This document shows positions 47,600-59,600 of a DNA stretch of 64,000 nucleotides, piece after piece. The notes beneath the pieces are model-generated. The model worked only from the letters and a program-made list of their open reading frames with translations, did not search any database and was not told the DNA's origin. The translations under genes were made by a program, and so were the position numbers. Where the stretch lies: positions 1,550,001-1,614,000 of the forward strand of contig CM057130.1 of the NCBI GenBank assembly GCA_029964075.1, written 5' to 3'. This DNA is from Patiria pectinifera. Taxonomy: Eukaryota > Echinodermata > Asteroidea > Valvatida > Asterinidae. How positions within the stretch are numbered: the stretch's first letter is position 1; the number at the start of each line of letters is the position of its first letter.

Positions 47600-49150
47600 A
47601 GCTGTTTCGACCGTTTTATTAATGACTGCCGTAAAGGAGTTTCATCCAGGACGAATGAACATGTACATGCGTATTCTATACAAAAAGTGTCTATGCTATG
47701 TAAAAAAAAACACATTTTTTTCATGACGTCATGATGACGGCACACATTTTTGAAATTTTCTGTATCTATCTACGACCTAACAAACCTTTTGCAAAAAAGA
47801 ATTTCGAATTTACCACGTTCCATTGATGAAATATGAGTAAAAGGTCCAAAAATTGAATAATTCATATAAAACACATGATGACATCATCGTCACATCACTG
47901 CAATTTTTGACTATGCATGAACATAAAATCTGTCAAAGTTAGCCGGAAATCGGCTAAAACGGTCACTGTGGACAGGATTTGACCTCAGCAACACGTGCGC
48001 TGCACGCGGGCTGACTGACATACGATATGTACAATGTACGTGCTTGTACATGTACATGTAAAAGTACATACACTTCCTGTGCATGTTTTAAAGCAGAGTT
48101 ATTGTCAACCTGAAGTTTTAAGCGTGCGCAGAGCATGTCCGAGTTTGCTTATTGCCTCGAAGCTTTGAAATATTTTAGACCTACCCTTAAATAAACAATT
48201 AAAGTAAAAACTAATATAAAAACTGCCATGGTTGATTTTTCAGGAATTTTCTTAGGAAAAAGGGTCTTTTTATTATAACTTCCGGTCTGATGACGTCATA
48301 AGCCTTAAACTTCGCACACGTCTTAAGTGGGTCAAGGTCATCATATACACCAATATTTAGGCGATTCCGACAAACTTCGCCACAGACATCTATTCAAAAT
48401 ACATTTTTGAAAATTTTCAACCTGTCGCTAGAGGGCGCTCGAAGATTGCATGACGTCATCGGTAGATGATTTAAAGAATACTATTAGCCAAAAGACTAAC
48501 ACCGTTAAAAGCAAGTTCATATCTATTACCACTTTTAAATAATAAGCCACTTCCGGTTTTGGCCTTTTTCGACCGGAAGCAAGGGTCACGTGATTTCACG
48601 CACACTGAATGAAATAAAGACCTCAACCTACTCTACCACTTGCCGGCAACAGAATGCTGCGGACGCGTACGGTTGATTTCTTATGCATTTTTAAATATTA
48701 AAAATGTCACAATTTAATTGCCTATAAATAAACACCGGATGACGTCATCATGACATCATCATTACACAATGTTGTTTGAATTAGGGTCATTGCTTGGACA
48801 AAGATTGGTGTAAATGAATTACTGGCAAAGTGTCGAAAATGCCCTCTGAAAATTGACATTTTTTTTTAAATTTCTGTGTACAAAGTCTATGGGATAAATT
48901 AAATATTCAAAATTCTATAATAAATCAAGTGATGACGTCAGCATGACGAAAAGTTTCGGCATACATCTTCAGATGATAGTTTAACTGTGTGCCAGGTTTG
49001 AAGTCGATCAGATTTGAAACAAGGCAAAAAGTGACTTGTAGAACGAAAACACGTGTTATCCTATGGGAAAAAAAGTGGAAAAAAAAAAAAAAGAGAAAAA
49101 AAAAAATAACAGAAACAAGAGCTGTTTCGGCGTGTACACCGAAACAGCTA
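47600..49150 (-). repeat. Second TGACGTCA-rich element with terminal hairpin
   Basis: Same family as at 11.4-12.1 kb, opposite orientation. A perfect hairpin (49120-49149, AGCTGTTTCGG, 8-nt loop, complement) marks one end and GAGCTGTTTCGACCG at 47601 the other, giving inverted ends. Inside are repeated ATGACGTCATCATGACATCA-like palindromes (near 47724, 48451, 48740, 48931) and the shared TCCCATAGACTTTGTACAC (minus strand, near 48875). Confidence 0.7.
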
Positions 49151-50724
49151 ATAAGTTAGCGCCCCCCCCCCTCTAAAATTGGCTCCCAATTCTTGGTCGA
49201 AAAATAGCACCTTACATCCTGCAGAGTGACTTTTACAGAAAATCTGTGAAATTAATAAATTTATTACAAAATGACAAACTGTGGTTTGTTTCCTTGGTTC
49301 AGGGGTTACAATCACACTATCATCAAAACTGAATTTTAGTTGAGGCTAGATGATGGCACATTTCAACATTTCTTTGACGAACAACTTAAGCAAACTCAAT
49401 TTGATCGTTCCGCCAGTGTTAGACTTGACAATAAAAAAACATTTTCAAGTAAAAGAGAATCTGTGTTGCTTTTCCACTGCAAAAGAAAATGGCCTTCAAG
49501 TGGTTTAAATCTAAAAGCTATGGGGGGAAAAAATTGCAAAATGCAATTGAACACTTCTGCAGAACCTTTTCATTGAATGTGTAAACTCCTTGTTTCCTGC
49601 AGATACCCATTTCGTCTTATTTAATGACACCTTACAAAGACGAGTTGCTAAGCAACATGAGCTCACATACTCAAATACCAGGAGGAACTGACATCATAGT
49701 TGCTACGGAAACTGGAAGCCAGGCTTTCCCAGCTGCCGTTACATGAAGTGATGTTCAAAACCAGGTGCTTTTTTATTGGGGGGGGTGTGGGAGGGGAATC
49801 ATTACAAAATCTCTCCAAATGCAGCAAATTGTCCTACAGTTTTGTTAAATTTGTTCTAGATAATTGTATGATAAATGACACTCATCATTTAGAAATGTAA
49901 CTAGTTAAACAAATTAACCAAATCCGAAGTTAAAAGGAATTCAAGCTTATATGAACCAAAACTAGGGACAACTTTCCAACCCCAAGCATTTAAAGAAAAA
50001 TTCCAAAGAGAAATTGCTTCTTAAATTTTAGTTGGATTCACTTTTGATATCATTGTCAACAGAGGGCGCCAGCACTAAATAATAGAGCAGGCAGTGGAGA
50101 AGTCAACTTAGATATAGAGTCTGAGAACGGCAAACATATTCCTGCCATCGTGACTTCTGATGTGGGACCAACTCATAAATATATCAACACACTTATGAAT
50201 AGGCAGTACATTCAGCATGTGTGCGCACTTAACCTATTTAGCGCTTGTAGTACATTAACATTACATTGTGTTTACTCAATGAAGAATCATTGAAACCATG
50301 GAGTGCTCGGGCCGTTTTGGACGCTACAGTAATAGGCAGGGCGGTTTCGCGCGCTACAGTGAGAAATAGGCAGGGCGGTTCAGTTTATCTTGTTAGTTTT
50401 CACTTAGTTGAAAGTTTGCATCAAAAACTTTACTTCTATGGTTACGGGCTCCCTGAGCTAACAAGAGAGGGCGCTGTTTGACCACTTTCAACAGCCCGGT
50501 GGACAGGACACACCGCATGCGCGTACTGGTTTGCGAAGCATACTTTAGTAATTTTTTTCTGAATGTGAAAAAAGCCAAAGCGTTTTCGCGTGAGCATCAG
50601 GCGTCACCAGCAATCCATTCAAAAGTACCTCTCAGTGGTCTCCCCCAACTCTCCCTTTCTTACCGTTGAGGGGGTACTTTGGGCACGGGGCCCATAACCT
50701 GAAATTAAAAAAACACTGACTTAC

Positions 50725-50781
50725 CCTTTCAGAAAGTTTGTCTTTATCTTCGACTTGCGAGTCCTCAGATTCATCTTCATT
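50725..50781 (-). CDS. PPP1R12A: MYPT acidic mini-exon
   Basis: A 57-nt exon of 19 codons, phase 0 at both ends, acceptor GCTCAG and donor GTAAGT-like (GTAAGTC). It encodes NEDESEDSQVEDKDKLSER, a strongly acidic segment. Vertebrate MYPT1 has a comparable acidic stretch (DSDENEQEQQSDTEEG) right after the Thr853 motif, which supports the placement. It splices on to TADRYGS. Because the downstream acceptor can also be reached from the alternative first exon at 46 kb, this exon would be present in the long isoform only. Symmetric length makes skipping frame-neutral. Confidence 0.9.
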
Positions 50782-52782
50782 CTGAGCGGAAACAAATTCC
50801 TCAAAATTAGAAATAACACAAACTTGAAAAAAAAAAAAATTAAGCCAAACATAACATAACATTTTGAGCCAAATCTCTGATTTCAAATCCCAAATATAAT
50901 CTAATTAAAGGATATCCCAGATAGATGGAATTTTTTTTCACAATTGGTCTTGACCATGAAAGACCATTGTGGAAGTTTTAATCTTGTGCAGTGGCTCCTA
51001 AATTTGTGGGAGAAAACTGTTTTTTTGGCGGACAAAAAAGTTAAAAATCTAAAACTTGATTAACGATTTGAAGGAATGCTTCCTTCAAATGAATTATATA
51101 TATTTGAAGGCACAACAGCAGTTTTTACATCTGAATATAATTTCCGTGTAGCAATTGGCTGAGTAAGGTCAAATCAAGGGTCAACAGTGACTGATTGATT
51201 CAAATCAAGGCACTACTTTCGTCAAACCAGATAGACAAATTTGGGACATTTGTCTTCGGGAAACAACATGAACATCAGAGGGAATTTGACTCACAAAAGA
51301 ACATCTGATCTTTTCTTGCAAAGATGATACCTCAGAACGATTCAACGTTGAAGCTGATCAAGAAATGCAAAATGTATCTATTTGTAGGGATATTCATGAA
51401 AGTAATCGTGGGGTGCACCACGAAGTGAGGGATTGTCTATTGACTTTGTGCACACGATACGTCACCTTGCGGTGCGACCGACAAAATGCATCATCACTCT
51501 TTTAACACAACACAAATTTACTGTGCTGAGGGATTATGCAATTCGTCCAACGATGAAAACTGTGATAATATGTGGTCTACTATGTGGCAGTAAATGATTT
51601 GCATGCAAAATTGTCTACAACTACAGCAGGTAGCACAGGAAGTGAAAGTGCAATAAATCTAATAAATTAAGACAACCTGCACTGTTTTTCTTCTGCAAAA
51701 CAGGTTTTGTTGAAAAAGAAAAGAACAAATATTAATTGCCAAAAAAGTTAAGAAAGAGCCAAGACACGGAAAAGCTTTCCTCACGTTGAAGTGTTTATTT
51801 CAAAGCAGCTAGAAATATTACAGAGATGTGTTATAAAAGAAGCACAAGCTGAAACACACAAACATTTTTTTTTATTTCCTCATATTTCCAAAGCCATTTT
51901 ATTGATCAAACTACAAACAAGAATTTCATCACCAAACTCCTTGATAGAGAGTTTTTCCCCAAATTGTTAATAAACTTTATCATTCACTAAAATTTAGTAG
52001 TGTTCCCTTTGGGACGTGCTTATGTCCAAAAGACTGTCCAGCAATAAGTGGCCATCTTGGTCAGGTAACCTATGCTGCACAGTATGCTCAGATTGCTTAC
52101 TCTTGATGTATAAAAGGTGTCAGACTATTTTCCAAATGGACTCGGGAATAACATGTAAATATTTAACTAGATGTATCCAAACTTTTTTTTTTGGGGGGGG
52201 GGGACTTTGTATCAGATTACGAGGCAATGTTTCCAATCACAACTTATAAATGCTTAGCTGATTTTCATGCCACTAGAGCACTAACGGAAAACAAAATGCT
52301 AAGCATGTTACAGTTGCTTACTAGCTTATTGCTACTGGATCTAGGTTAGTAGAAAGCAGAAGAGCTAAGCTCCAATAAGTAATGCACAATTTGGTTCACT
52401 ACACCATTCAAGTTCATGAATAAATAACTCAAGCTCAAGGGCTATGGTCTTTTCTAAGACTTTTACCAATTTCCCTGATCCATCAACGATGAGAATAACG
52501 ATTCTTTCTATACTTCCAAGTTTTCGACTGACACTGTTTGCCTAGCCATGGTCGCCTCTTCAAACCATGTGATACTGTTGTGGTACAGTGTCTTAAAAAT
52601 AAGGCAATTTTCAGCAATACTTAATTTTAATAACCTGAAGCTAAAATATCTGATACATGTCAGGGTACATCTTTGCCTTGCACTTTTTAAGAAAACTTTC
52701 TCGTGAGTTCCTGAAGTTGCTATTAATATATCCTTCAAACTGTAACCCCTTCAAGAAAGTGGGTTGTCATTGAAGCAAGTTT

Positions 52783-52903
52783 GCATCCAAACTACTTGGC
52801 TACGGTTGACAGAACACACACATCTGTGGGAAGAGAAATTCAGCTACTACGTTACCCACAGCCGAGTGTGTCGGTGATAGCCATAGCTGAGTAATTCGGA
52901 AGC
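52783..52903. mobile_element. Foldback element, TCCGAATTAC family, decayed
   Basis: ACTACTTGGCTACGG at the left and CATAGCTGAGTAATTCGGA at the right, with GTGGGAAG and a TACCCACAG partner near the middle. More mutated than the 16-kb copy. Confidence 0.6.
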
Positions 52904-53344
52904 AGGTCTTGTTAAGACCGAATCGTCAAGCCAGCTAATTTTGTTGTTTTGTACATTTTAGGTCAATCCCGTCAGTAAGCAGTTGGCAGCATTTCCATTC
53001 ATTTTCATAATTCAGATAGGGCTTAATTTCACATGCACTACCATAACTTTAAATTCCCCACTTGAAAACTGAAAAGGGAACGATGATTTGTGTTATCACC
53101 AAGTAAATGGACTTTCAGATTAAAAATCCAGTTGGTAAATAGTGTCATGTGACAACCAAATCCCGGTTTTAAAAACATTGGGTTTTGCCCTTCCTGATAT
53201 ATATTTTTTTATAAGAGCTGCAGTCTTAGTGCTATCTAGGTACCTGCAGGAACAAATTCACCGCTTTGGAGGATAACAGTTTATCATACCAAATACTGAC
53301 TGCAGTACTACATGACCTCTAGAAAGGCCAGTCAAGCCCAGCAA

Positions 53345-53395
53345 GCTCTGTGTCCCAGTGGTAAGCGGAAGGTTACGGGTTCGAGTTCTAGTAAG
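53345..53395 (+). mobile_element. tRNA-like SINE fragment
   Basis: TGTCCCAGTGGTAAGCGG (A box) followed closely by ACGGGTTCGAGTTCTAG (B box). Short, decayed. Confidence 0.5.
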
Positions 53396-53585
53396 CAAGC
53401 TTGTGGATTTTCTTTTTCTCACAAGACTGTGACAGCCCCGAGTATCCAGCGCATATAACATTAGAACAGAACGGACAGAACAGTTTTGTTTTATTGACAT
53501 CTTCCTGGCATAAAACTTCCATCATACCACATCCATCGCAGACGGTTAGTACCTGAGCTGCAAGAAGACCATAAGAACCACATAC

Positions 53586-53809
53586 CTCTTCATCAATGTA
53601 AATGACGCCCGTGGCGCGTCGCCGCTCTCGCGGACGGCGTCGCGAGATGGTGCTGTGCTTCTTGGGCGACTTGTCGTCGTCGTCTTTCTCTTTTTCCTTC
53701 TCGCGTTCCCTCTCCTTCTCCCGTTCTTTCTTCTGGCGTTCCTGCTCTTGCTGCATGCGCTCTTTCCGGGCGTTCTCTCGTCGCTCTTTCTCCTTGGCCT
53801 CGTCGGTGT
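53586..53809 (-). CDS. PPP1R12A: MYPT exon with charged helix and second Thr motif
   Basis: A 224-nt exon, entered in phase 1 and leaving in phase 0, with acceptor CTCTCAG and donor GTATGT. It begins TDEAKEKERRENARK and continues as a dense Glu/Lys/Arg run of about 40 residues likely to form a single charged helix. After DDDDKSPKK it ends RRRPRERRRATGVIYIDEE. Family knowledge: RRRPREKRRSTGV in vertebrate MYPT1 holds Thr853, the second ROCK site. The Thr and basic run are conserved here, but the residue before Thr is Ala instead of Ser, so the PKA/PKG site that normally sits beside it is absent. The motif makes the assignment certain. Confidence 0.95.
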
Positions 53810-54169
53810 CTGAGAGCGAGAGAAGCGATGAAAATGGGAGCCGGTTAAAAAAACTGGCACCCTGCTTCCTGTTCTCAATGCTTGTATCCAAGTGACGCGG
53901 CATCACAAGTATGTTGACCTTTATTTCAGCCAATGAGAGCCATGTATGTGGATTACCTATGTGCCCTGTAATCTCAACACAGGAAGTCTGTCTTTTCAAT
54001 TAGATGAACATTCTTTAAAATATTCAACTTTTTGAACTTCCAATAATCACAACTTCTAAAGATATGTCAATCTGTGGTACTGGTGGAGTCGGCAGTTCAA
54101 CATAATTTTCTTGATGAAATTACTTAGCTAGAAAAAGCAATTTTTTTAAATTTTTTTTTAAAATTGTAC

Positions 54170-54326
54170 CTTGTGAGGATGGGAGCCTGGCCGTGCGTAC
54201 TGAGGTACTGGAGGTATCGGTTGATGCGGAGCCAGTACGGCCTGGCCGGGCCGTGAAGGTTGCCGTGGTATTTGACTGGTTATCCTGACCCCTGCGGCCG
54301 GAAAACTGCTGAGCTGGTTCCGACTC
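54170..54326 (-). CDS. PPP1R12A: MYPT exon, Ser/Thr/Arg-rich linker
   Basis: A 157-nt exon (52 codons plus one base) with acceptor TTGTAG and donor GTACAA. It reads ESEPAQQFSGRRG, then a Ser/Thr-rich linker with ARPGRTGSAS, ending ARLPSSQ plus the first base of an Asp codon. That base joins the next exon, which opens with AC, to give the codon GAC. This phase-1 junction, different from its neighbours, matches exactly and supports both exons. The corresponding vertebrate region is a disordered Ser/Thr-rich stretch between the two inhibitory sites. No catalytic or binding motif is visible. It is GC-richer than the surrounding intron. Confidence 0.9.
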
Positions 54327-56050
54327 CTACAACAAAACAAAAGTCAATCCATACTGTAAGCTATCTATTTTTGTTTGCGAAGAAAGAATAAAAGATGATA
54401 ATCTTACAAGAAAAACGAAATGATCTTTAGAAAGAGGAGTCCAGCGAATAGCTTCACTGCAGAAATTAGTAAACGAGGTTGTTGGATGTGTGATCTTTTC
54501 TTTGTTTTAACCCTTCCTCTGATTAATTAGCGATGAATGGATTAAACGAAGAGAAAGAAATGAATAGTCAACGTGTTAGTCATGCACATGTATTACCTAA
54601 CAAGCTATTCGTTTTCATATGCAAAGTTATTAGCACAGCTACCAAGAGAGTTAATGAAGAATTAATTACATGTACAAGGCCATTTTTGGTGTTGTTGTTT
54701 CCCAATCCACAAGGTAGCAAAAATTGCAGTTAGAGAGAAAAAAAAACTAGTGGTGATATTGTGAACTAATTTCTTTCTGCAATGCTTACGACTCTTTCAC
54801 CATAAAATTTGAATATTTTCTACTTAATACACAAAATTCTACACAATTTTGAGGGTTCTATCATTCACAACCCTTGAGAATTACACAATTACAATGTAAA
54901 AGTAAAATTAATACAAATGTGAATTTAGTGTGTACTGACCTAGTGTCTTAGCAGGCACCGCTTCCAAGCGGAGTGGTGTTAGTAGCCACATCTATCTTGC
55001 CATAGCCGAAGCGCTTTGGTTTTGATTTTAATGCAAGAGAAACTGTGTCTGCCTACACGACTTTCAAGAAAATCCTACTTTTTCGTGCATGTCATTGTTC
55101 GGACAAGAGCCATCCAAAAAAGCATTCAATAATCAGTCTACAATCTGTTTTGACCCCAAGTTAGCCACACTTCAACTTTGTTGAAAACGCTGGACTGATG
55201 TCTCTGCTCTGGTAACAAGGCCATGTTCGCTTACACAGGGGTGTGAGTGACCACTGAAAAAAATTGCTGAAAACAGCTGAAAAAAGGTGTAAAAATGCTA
55301 AACTTTGGAAATCTCCTATACTTTTGTACACAGCAAATGAGGGAAAAAAGGTGAAATCCAAAACAAAAATAGCTGAAATCAGTTTAAAGCTGAGATTTCA
55401 CACCCCTGTTATAAAACCTGTCCACTTGCTGAAAACTTGCCGAAGTTGAAATGAAGCATACCGAGCTCAATTTAAACTGAAATATCTAAGACTTAGACGT
55501 GAAACCAAAATATAAGCAAACAATGACATCAGCCTTGAGATGTTGGACAAGGATGACTTTCACCTAGTTTTTTGTAACATGAAACAGTCACCCAAAGCAT
55601 CTTCATAAATGAAAAAAATAAGCCAGATGAGAAAAAAAATACACAAAATTTCCAGAAAACACAACGTAAAGTATTTCACCAGCAGACAACTGCATCTTCA
55701 ATTTTTTTTTTCAATCTGATGACTACGGTATGTCAACATCATCACTTTGAAATCGAGCTGGCTTTTTTCAACGCTTAGTCATTGGTACCGAAAACTGTCG
55801 GTAGATTAGTCTCCCTGAGACACGAACATCATACATCCTCACAGATGGAATGGGAAAGGAAATCCTATCAATACCAGGGTTGCGACTGGGGAAAGTGAAA
55901 AATCCAAAAGTAATCAGCAGAGGGTTTGAGGATTGCCGAAGGGCCCAGAGCAATGTAGGGTCTATGACATAATGTTTCTATTTACCTAAAGGCACCCCTT
56001 AAAATATCCATTTCTTTGGATGAGAAAAACTTTTATGGATAAAGTCACCT

Positions 56051-56222
56051 TTAAAGATGATATACAACATCAATTTCTCTTTTCTTGAAAATGACAGCTC
56101 ACCAGGTGCCATGATTTCACAGGATGCTTGAGACTATTATTCACTTACAGTCAAGTAAGGTATTTCATAAAAATTTGGTAGTTTTGTTTTTTGATTTTTG
56201 AAAATGTTGTATATCCCCTTAA
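56051..56222 (+). mobile_element. TTAA MITE, internally deleted copy
   Basis: Only 172 bp, with both TTAA ends (TTAAAGATGATATACAAC and TGTATATCCCC|TTAA) but without the palindromic core and left interior. Retains the CACCAGGTGCCATGATTTCA and GGATGCTTGAGAC segment. A short deletion derivative like this is typical of DNA-transposon families. Confidence 0.8.
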
Positions 56223-56479
56223 TAAGGTAAACCCCTTAAAAAGGGTTTCTTTAAAAATCGTGAAATCGGAAAAAAAATCTTGACTAACATCACTCCTGCA
56301 ATACATTCAGGGAGGGTGGGTTTTGGCGCTAGATGGTAGACAAGGGTTGATACCTTTCCCAGCATTATTGTAAAAAAAAATAATTATGATTTCAGGACTA
56401 TTTCAGGCATTTTATGTTCAGATAGTTGGATGCCCCATACATTGTACATATTGATTCTTTTTTCCTTGTCATGTTCATT

Positions 56480-56640
56480 ACACTCAATATCTGGTGACCG
56501 AGGTTCAGATCCCACTTGGTAGACAATTTTACTGGGCTTTCACTATGTGTGGTTTCCAAAAAACACACAGTGTATAAGTATCCCTGGTTTTCTCCAACAT
56601 ATAAATTTGAAATGGAAGTTGAACTGATCTGATCAAAATA
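56480..56640 (+). mobile_element. SINE-like repeat with B box
   Basis: GAGGTTCAGATCCCACTTGG with a downstream CCCTGGTTTTCTCC segment, similar in layout to the SINE at 37.9 kb. Ends unclear. Confidence 0.4.
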
Positions 56641-59600
56641 CTGAGGTCCCAACACAAATAACAAAAAAAGGTAATAATTTCACACACTTCTTCAATCACA
56701 AGCCATACCAGATGATAAAGTAACACTGCTTCTAGTGTTTAATTTTTTCAAGGAACCGACACACATTATGTCTGGGGGACGAGACGAGACCACATTCTTT
56801 GAGATTTTACAAGAGAATTTGACTTTGAAGTGAAGAAACTTCCGTCTGTCGGCAGAATGCCGGGAATTTGGCATGCTGGGGGGAAAAGTGGGAGACTAGA
56901 CGAGTGGCAATTAAGGCAAAGAAGATGACGGTGACAAGTATGAAGAGGATAATGAGGAGAAAACGAGGGATGCCTTGAGAGACGAGATGGTGATGGAGAC
57001 GGCATGAGGAGTGTGAGGAATCCAGGGGCCGAATTTCATCAAGTTGCTGAGCACACGTTGGAAAAACCTGCCGAACACAGAAAGTTCTGCTCAGCCGCAA
57101 ATACGGCTGTCTTATATTTTGATGAGCAATATTTTAATCATTAGCAATTCCCTGATGAAAAAAAAGGTGGGATGGCCTTGCAGGTAGAGAATTTGGAAAA
57201 TGTGGTAAGGAGGCTAAATACGGAGGTCGTTTTTTTTTCTTAAATCTTTTCTTAAATTATGCAAAATGATTACATAGCAATGGTACAAGAATGGGATGTA
57301 GATACATTTTTTTTTTTTTCATTGAATTTTTTGGACTACTTGACTTTTTCCTTGAGAAGCTCCAAGTAATTGGTTAAGCAAATCAACTTTTCAAGACCAA
57401 AAATTGTAATACTAAAAACGAGGGAAAAGGATGAGGAAAAAGCAGACAGGGTGAAAGAGAAATGAGGAAATTAATGTATTAAATGGGAAGAGAACTAGAC
57501 AGAATGCAAGGGAATTAGTGGTGTAAGGGGTAAATACTTGAAATTAAAACGAACAACACAATTGTGAATAAAATCTTCCTCTGCCGAGTACCGTGATTTT
57601 TAATTGTTATCGTTAGCCACCATGTTTGTGAGTTAGTCCCTTTAACATATTTCAAATTTCTCTGCCCATAATATCTCCGTTGCACAACGATGAGGTTTTA
57701 GTCAAAGGCAAAGAAAACAATTGCTATCTCCGGGTGCTTTTCCATGAACCCCCAAATCTCATAAGAGATAACTGTGCCAGAGTGACGATTCTTCAAGTGA
57801 TTTCCGACACAATAAAAAGAGTAATGACGCATCAGCGCCAAAGTGCCTCATTAGCATATCATTAGCATGTCATCAATTATTCGGCCAATCGGGACAGACG
57901 GCAGCACCGTGGGAAAATGCCCTGAGAGGCATGTTGGGCATGCTTGGCATGCCAGGCAGCTGGTACATCACACCGCAGGGCAAAGAGCCAAGAGATGTCT
58001 GCTGGCTAATTAAACAGGGACTGACGACAAAGACAATGAGACAGGGACACCTTAAAGGGGCAATCCTATCTGGTCTTAAAAAGGCAATCCTGCATTAGCT
58101 AAATCGGTGAGCTCTTACTGGGGCCTCGATTTATAGCTGTAATGATTTTAGCAGCTGCTAAAGGACAAAAATTGGCCCAAAAAACAAACAAAATAAACGG
58201 CAGAAAATATTGTCCAAGCAAAAATGGGTTACCAGCCAGACTGTCTAGCAATGTTTAACGATTGTGACTGGTTACCAGCTGATGTTTGGTAAGCACATGT
58301 TAATCAATATTTTCTGCTGAACAGTTCAAGGAAAATTGGGCCCTGCTCAACATTGGAGTAGAGAATAAAAGACATGGAAAGGAATATTCCAATGGGATAG
58401 GAAAACCCATCAAAAGAGGTACGAATCTGAATCAAGATCAAACTGTTTCTCTCAAGTTTGCAAAAATTGTGAGACTAAATTGTGGTAAGGAGGCAAGAGA
58501 AATGGTTGATATACTGCAAACCAAGGCAAGACACTACAAGGTTAAAAATGATGCTTCCAAAGAAGAACACCGCCTTTGGCTGTTGAAACTTTTTTTTTTC
58601 AAATTACCTACGCAAAAAGTGATATTGAACAGTCCACAGCATTTGTTTTTCAACAGACACATGATCAAGGGTTTTAAGAAGACAGTTCTTCAAGGTCAAC
58701 CAAAACAGTGCTTTAATTGTAGGGCGAAATTCACAATCAACATAATTCTTAACCATGAACAGGCCACAGGGAAACAATGTGGTAAGCTACAATCGATTTT
58801 CACAGATCAGATTATGGGAACAATTCCAGAGACCTCGCATTCAAGTAGAATGACGCATGCAGTGAGGCAATTTGTTTTCCCTGGAAGGGAAAAACCCGGA
58901 GGTGTCTACTAATTATCCAACGTGATTTCTCCATCTGCGCCACAGACCAATGTCAGGCTTTCCGCACCATTCACGGAAAGGCAAATAACATTCAGATATG
59001 CCACAGTAATTGGGAATGGGACGTTTGCGAAGTAAACAGATTTAAGTGGTCGAGTTATCGGAATTTTCCTGCCGATGCATCCAGAATTCAAGAGTTCAAC
59101 GTCCTGAGGAGGTTGAACTGCGAAGTGCATTAATCTTTTCTTTGAAGATGGGGGGGGGGGGGCAGAGAGGTAGAGTGGTCTGGCATCGTAAGGGATTAGG
59201 CTGAGTGAAAGGGTCTTTCTTTTTGTCGGCAGACATTAAAAGTGCCGAGGATGAAGCATTTGTGTGCAGAATGTCATCATCAATGTCAAGACATGGGTTG
59301 AATAACACCGCAGAGTGCATCAACTGTGAGAGCATAGTGTTACCAGCCTGGCAAAGAAGTGAGAATGGGTTCACAAAACTACTCTCTAAGTTTGCTACTA
59401 AAAGCCAGGCAGCTTCCCCCTTCCTTTTAATTCTCCACAACAATTTCGATTTTATTACTAATTTCTTTTTTTATTTCTTTGGAATTACATTTCTGTAGGT
59501 AGATTACCATACAATTCTAGGTGTAAGAGAGCTTGATGTGTGTTCTTTTATTAATGAGGCACAAATGAAAAGAAAATATGAATACAAATGAAAACAATTA

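Larger units (their letters stand above)
38757..50724 (-). other. Large gene 1 intron hosting the small-isoform exon
   Basis: Nearly 12 kb. Besides the alternative first exon at 45.8-46.0 kb it carries three TTAA-MITE copies (38945-39188, 42122-42633, 43674-44217), a 1.5-kb TGACGTCA-rich element (47600-49150) and two or three AGAGGGCGC words. Large introns with an internal promoter fit the small-isoform idea. Confidence 0.6.
50782..53585 (-). other. Gene 1 intron, 2.8 kb
   Basis: Carries a foldback element (52783-52903) and a truncated tRNA-like repeat (53345-53395). An inverted pair of ATTTGAAG/CTTCAAAT lies near 51067-51092. No further exon is supported; the open frame running from the 53.6-kb exon into this intron is read-through past the GTATGT donor. 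Confidence 0.55.

Noticed and set aside
53388-53585. Continuation of the 203-codon minus-strand frame beyond the charged MYPT exon
   Set aside because: It passes a good GTATGT donor and the downstream residues match nothing in the family; the acidic exon at 50.7 kb continues the protein in phase.
53602-53895. Ser/Arg/Phe-rich plus-strand frame
   Set aside because: Antisense shadow of the Glu/Lys/Arg-rich MYPT exon.
56807-57100. Minus-strand frame with a hydrophobic, membrane-like run of about 20 residues
   Set aside because: The hydrophobicity comes from a long pyrimidine-rich tract; no supporting acceptor, donor or homology.
58469-58912. 147-codon open frame on the plus strand
   Set aside because: No recognisable domain, no splice logic, AT-rich intron composition on the strand opposite the MYPT gene.
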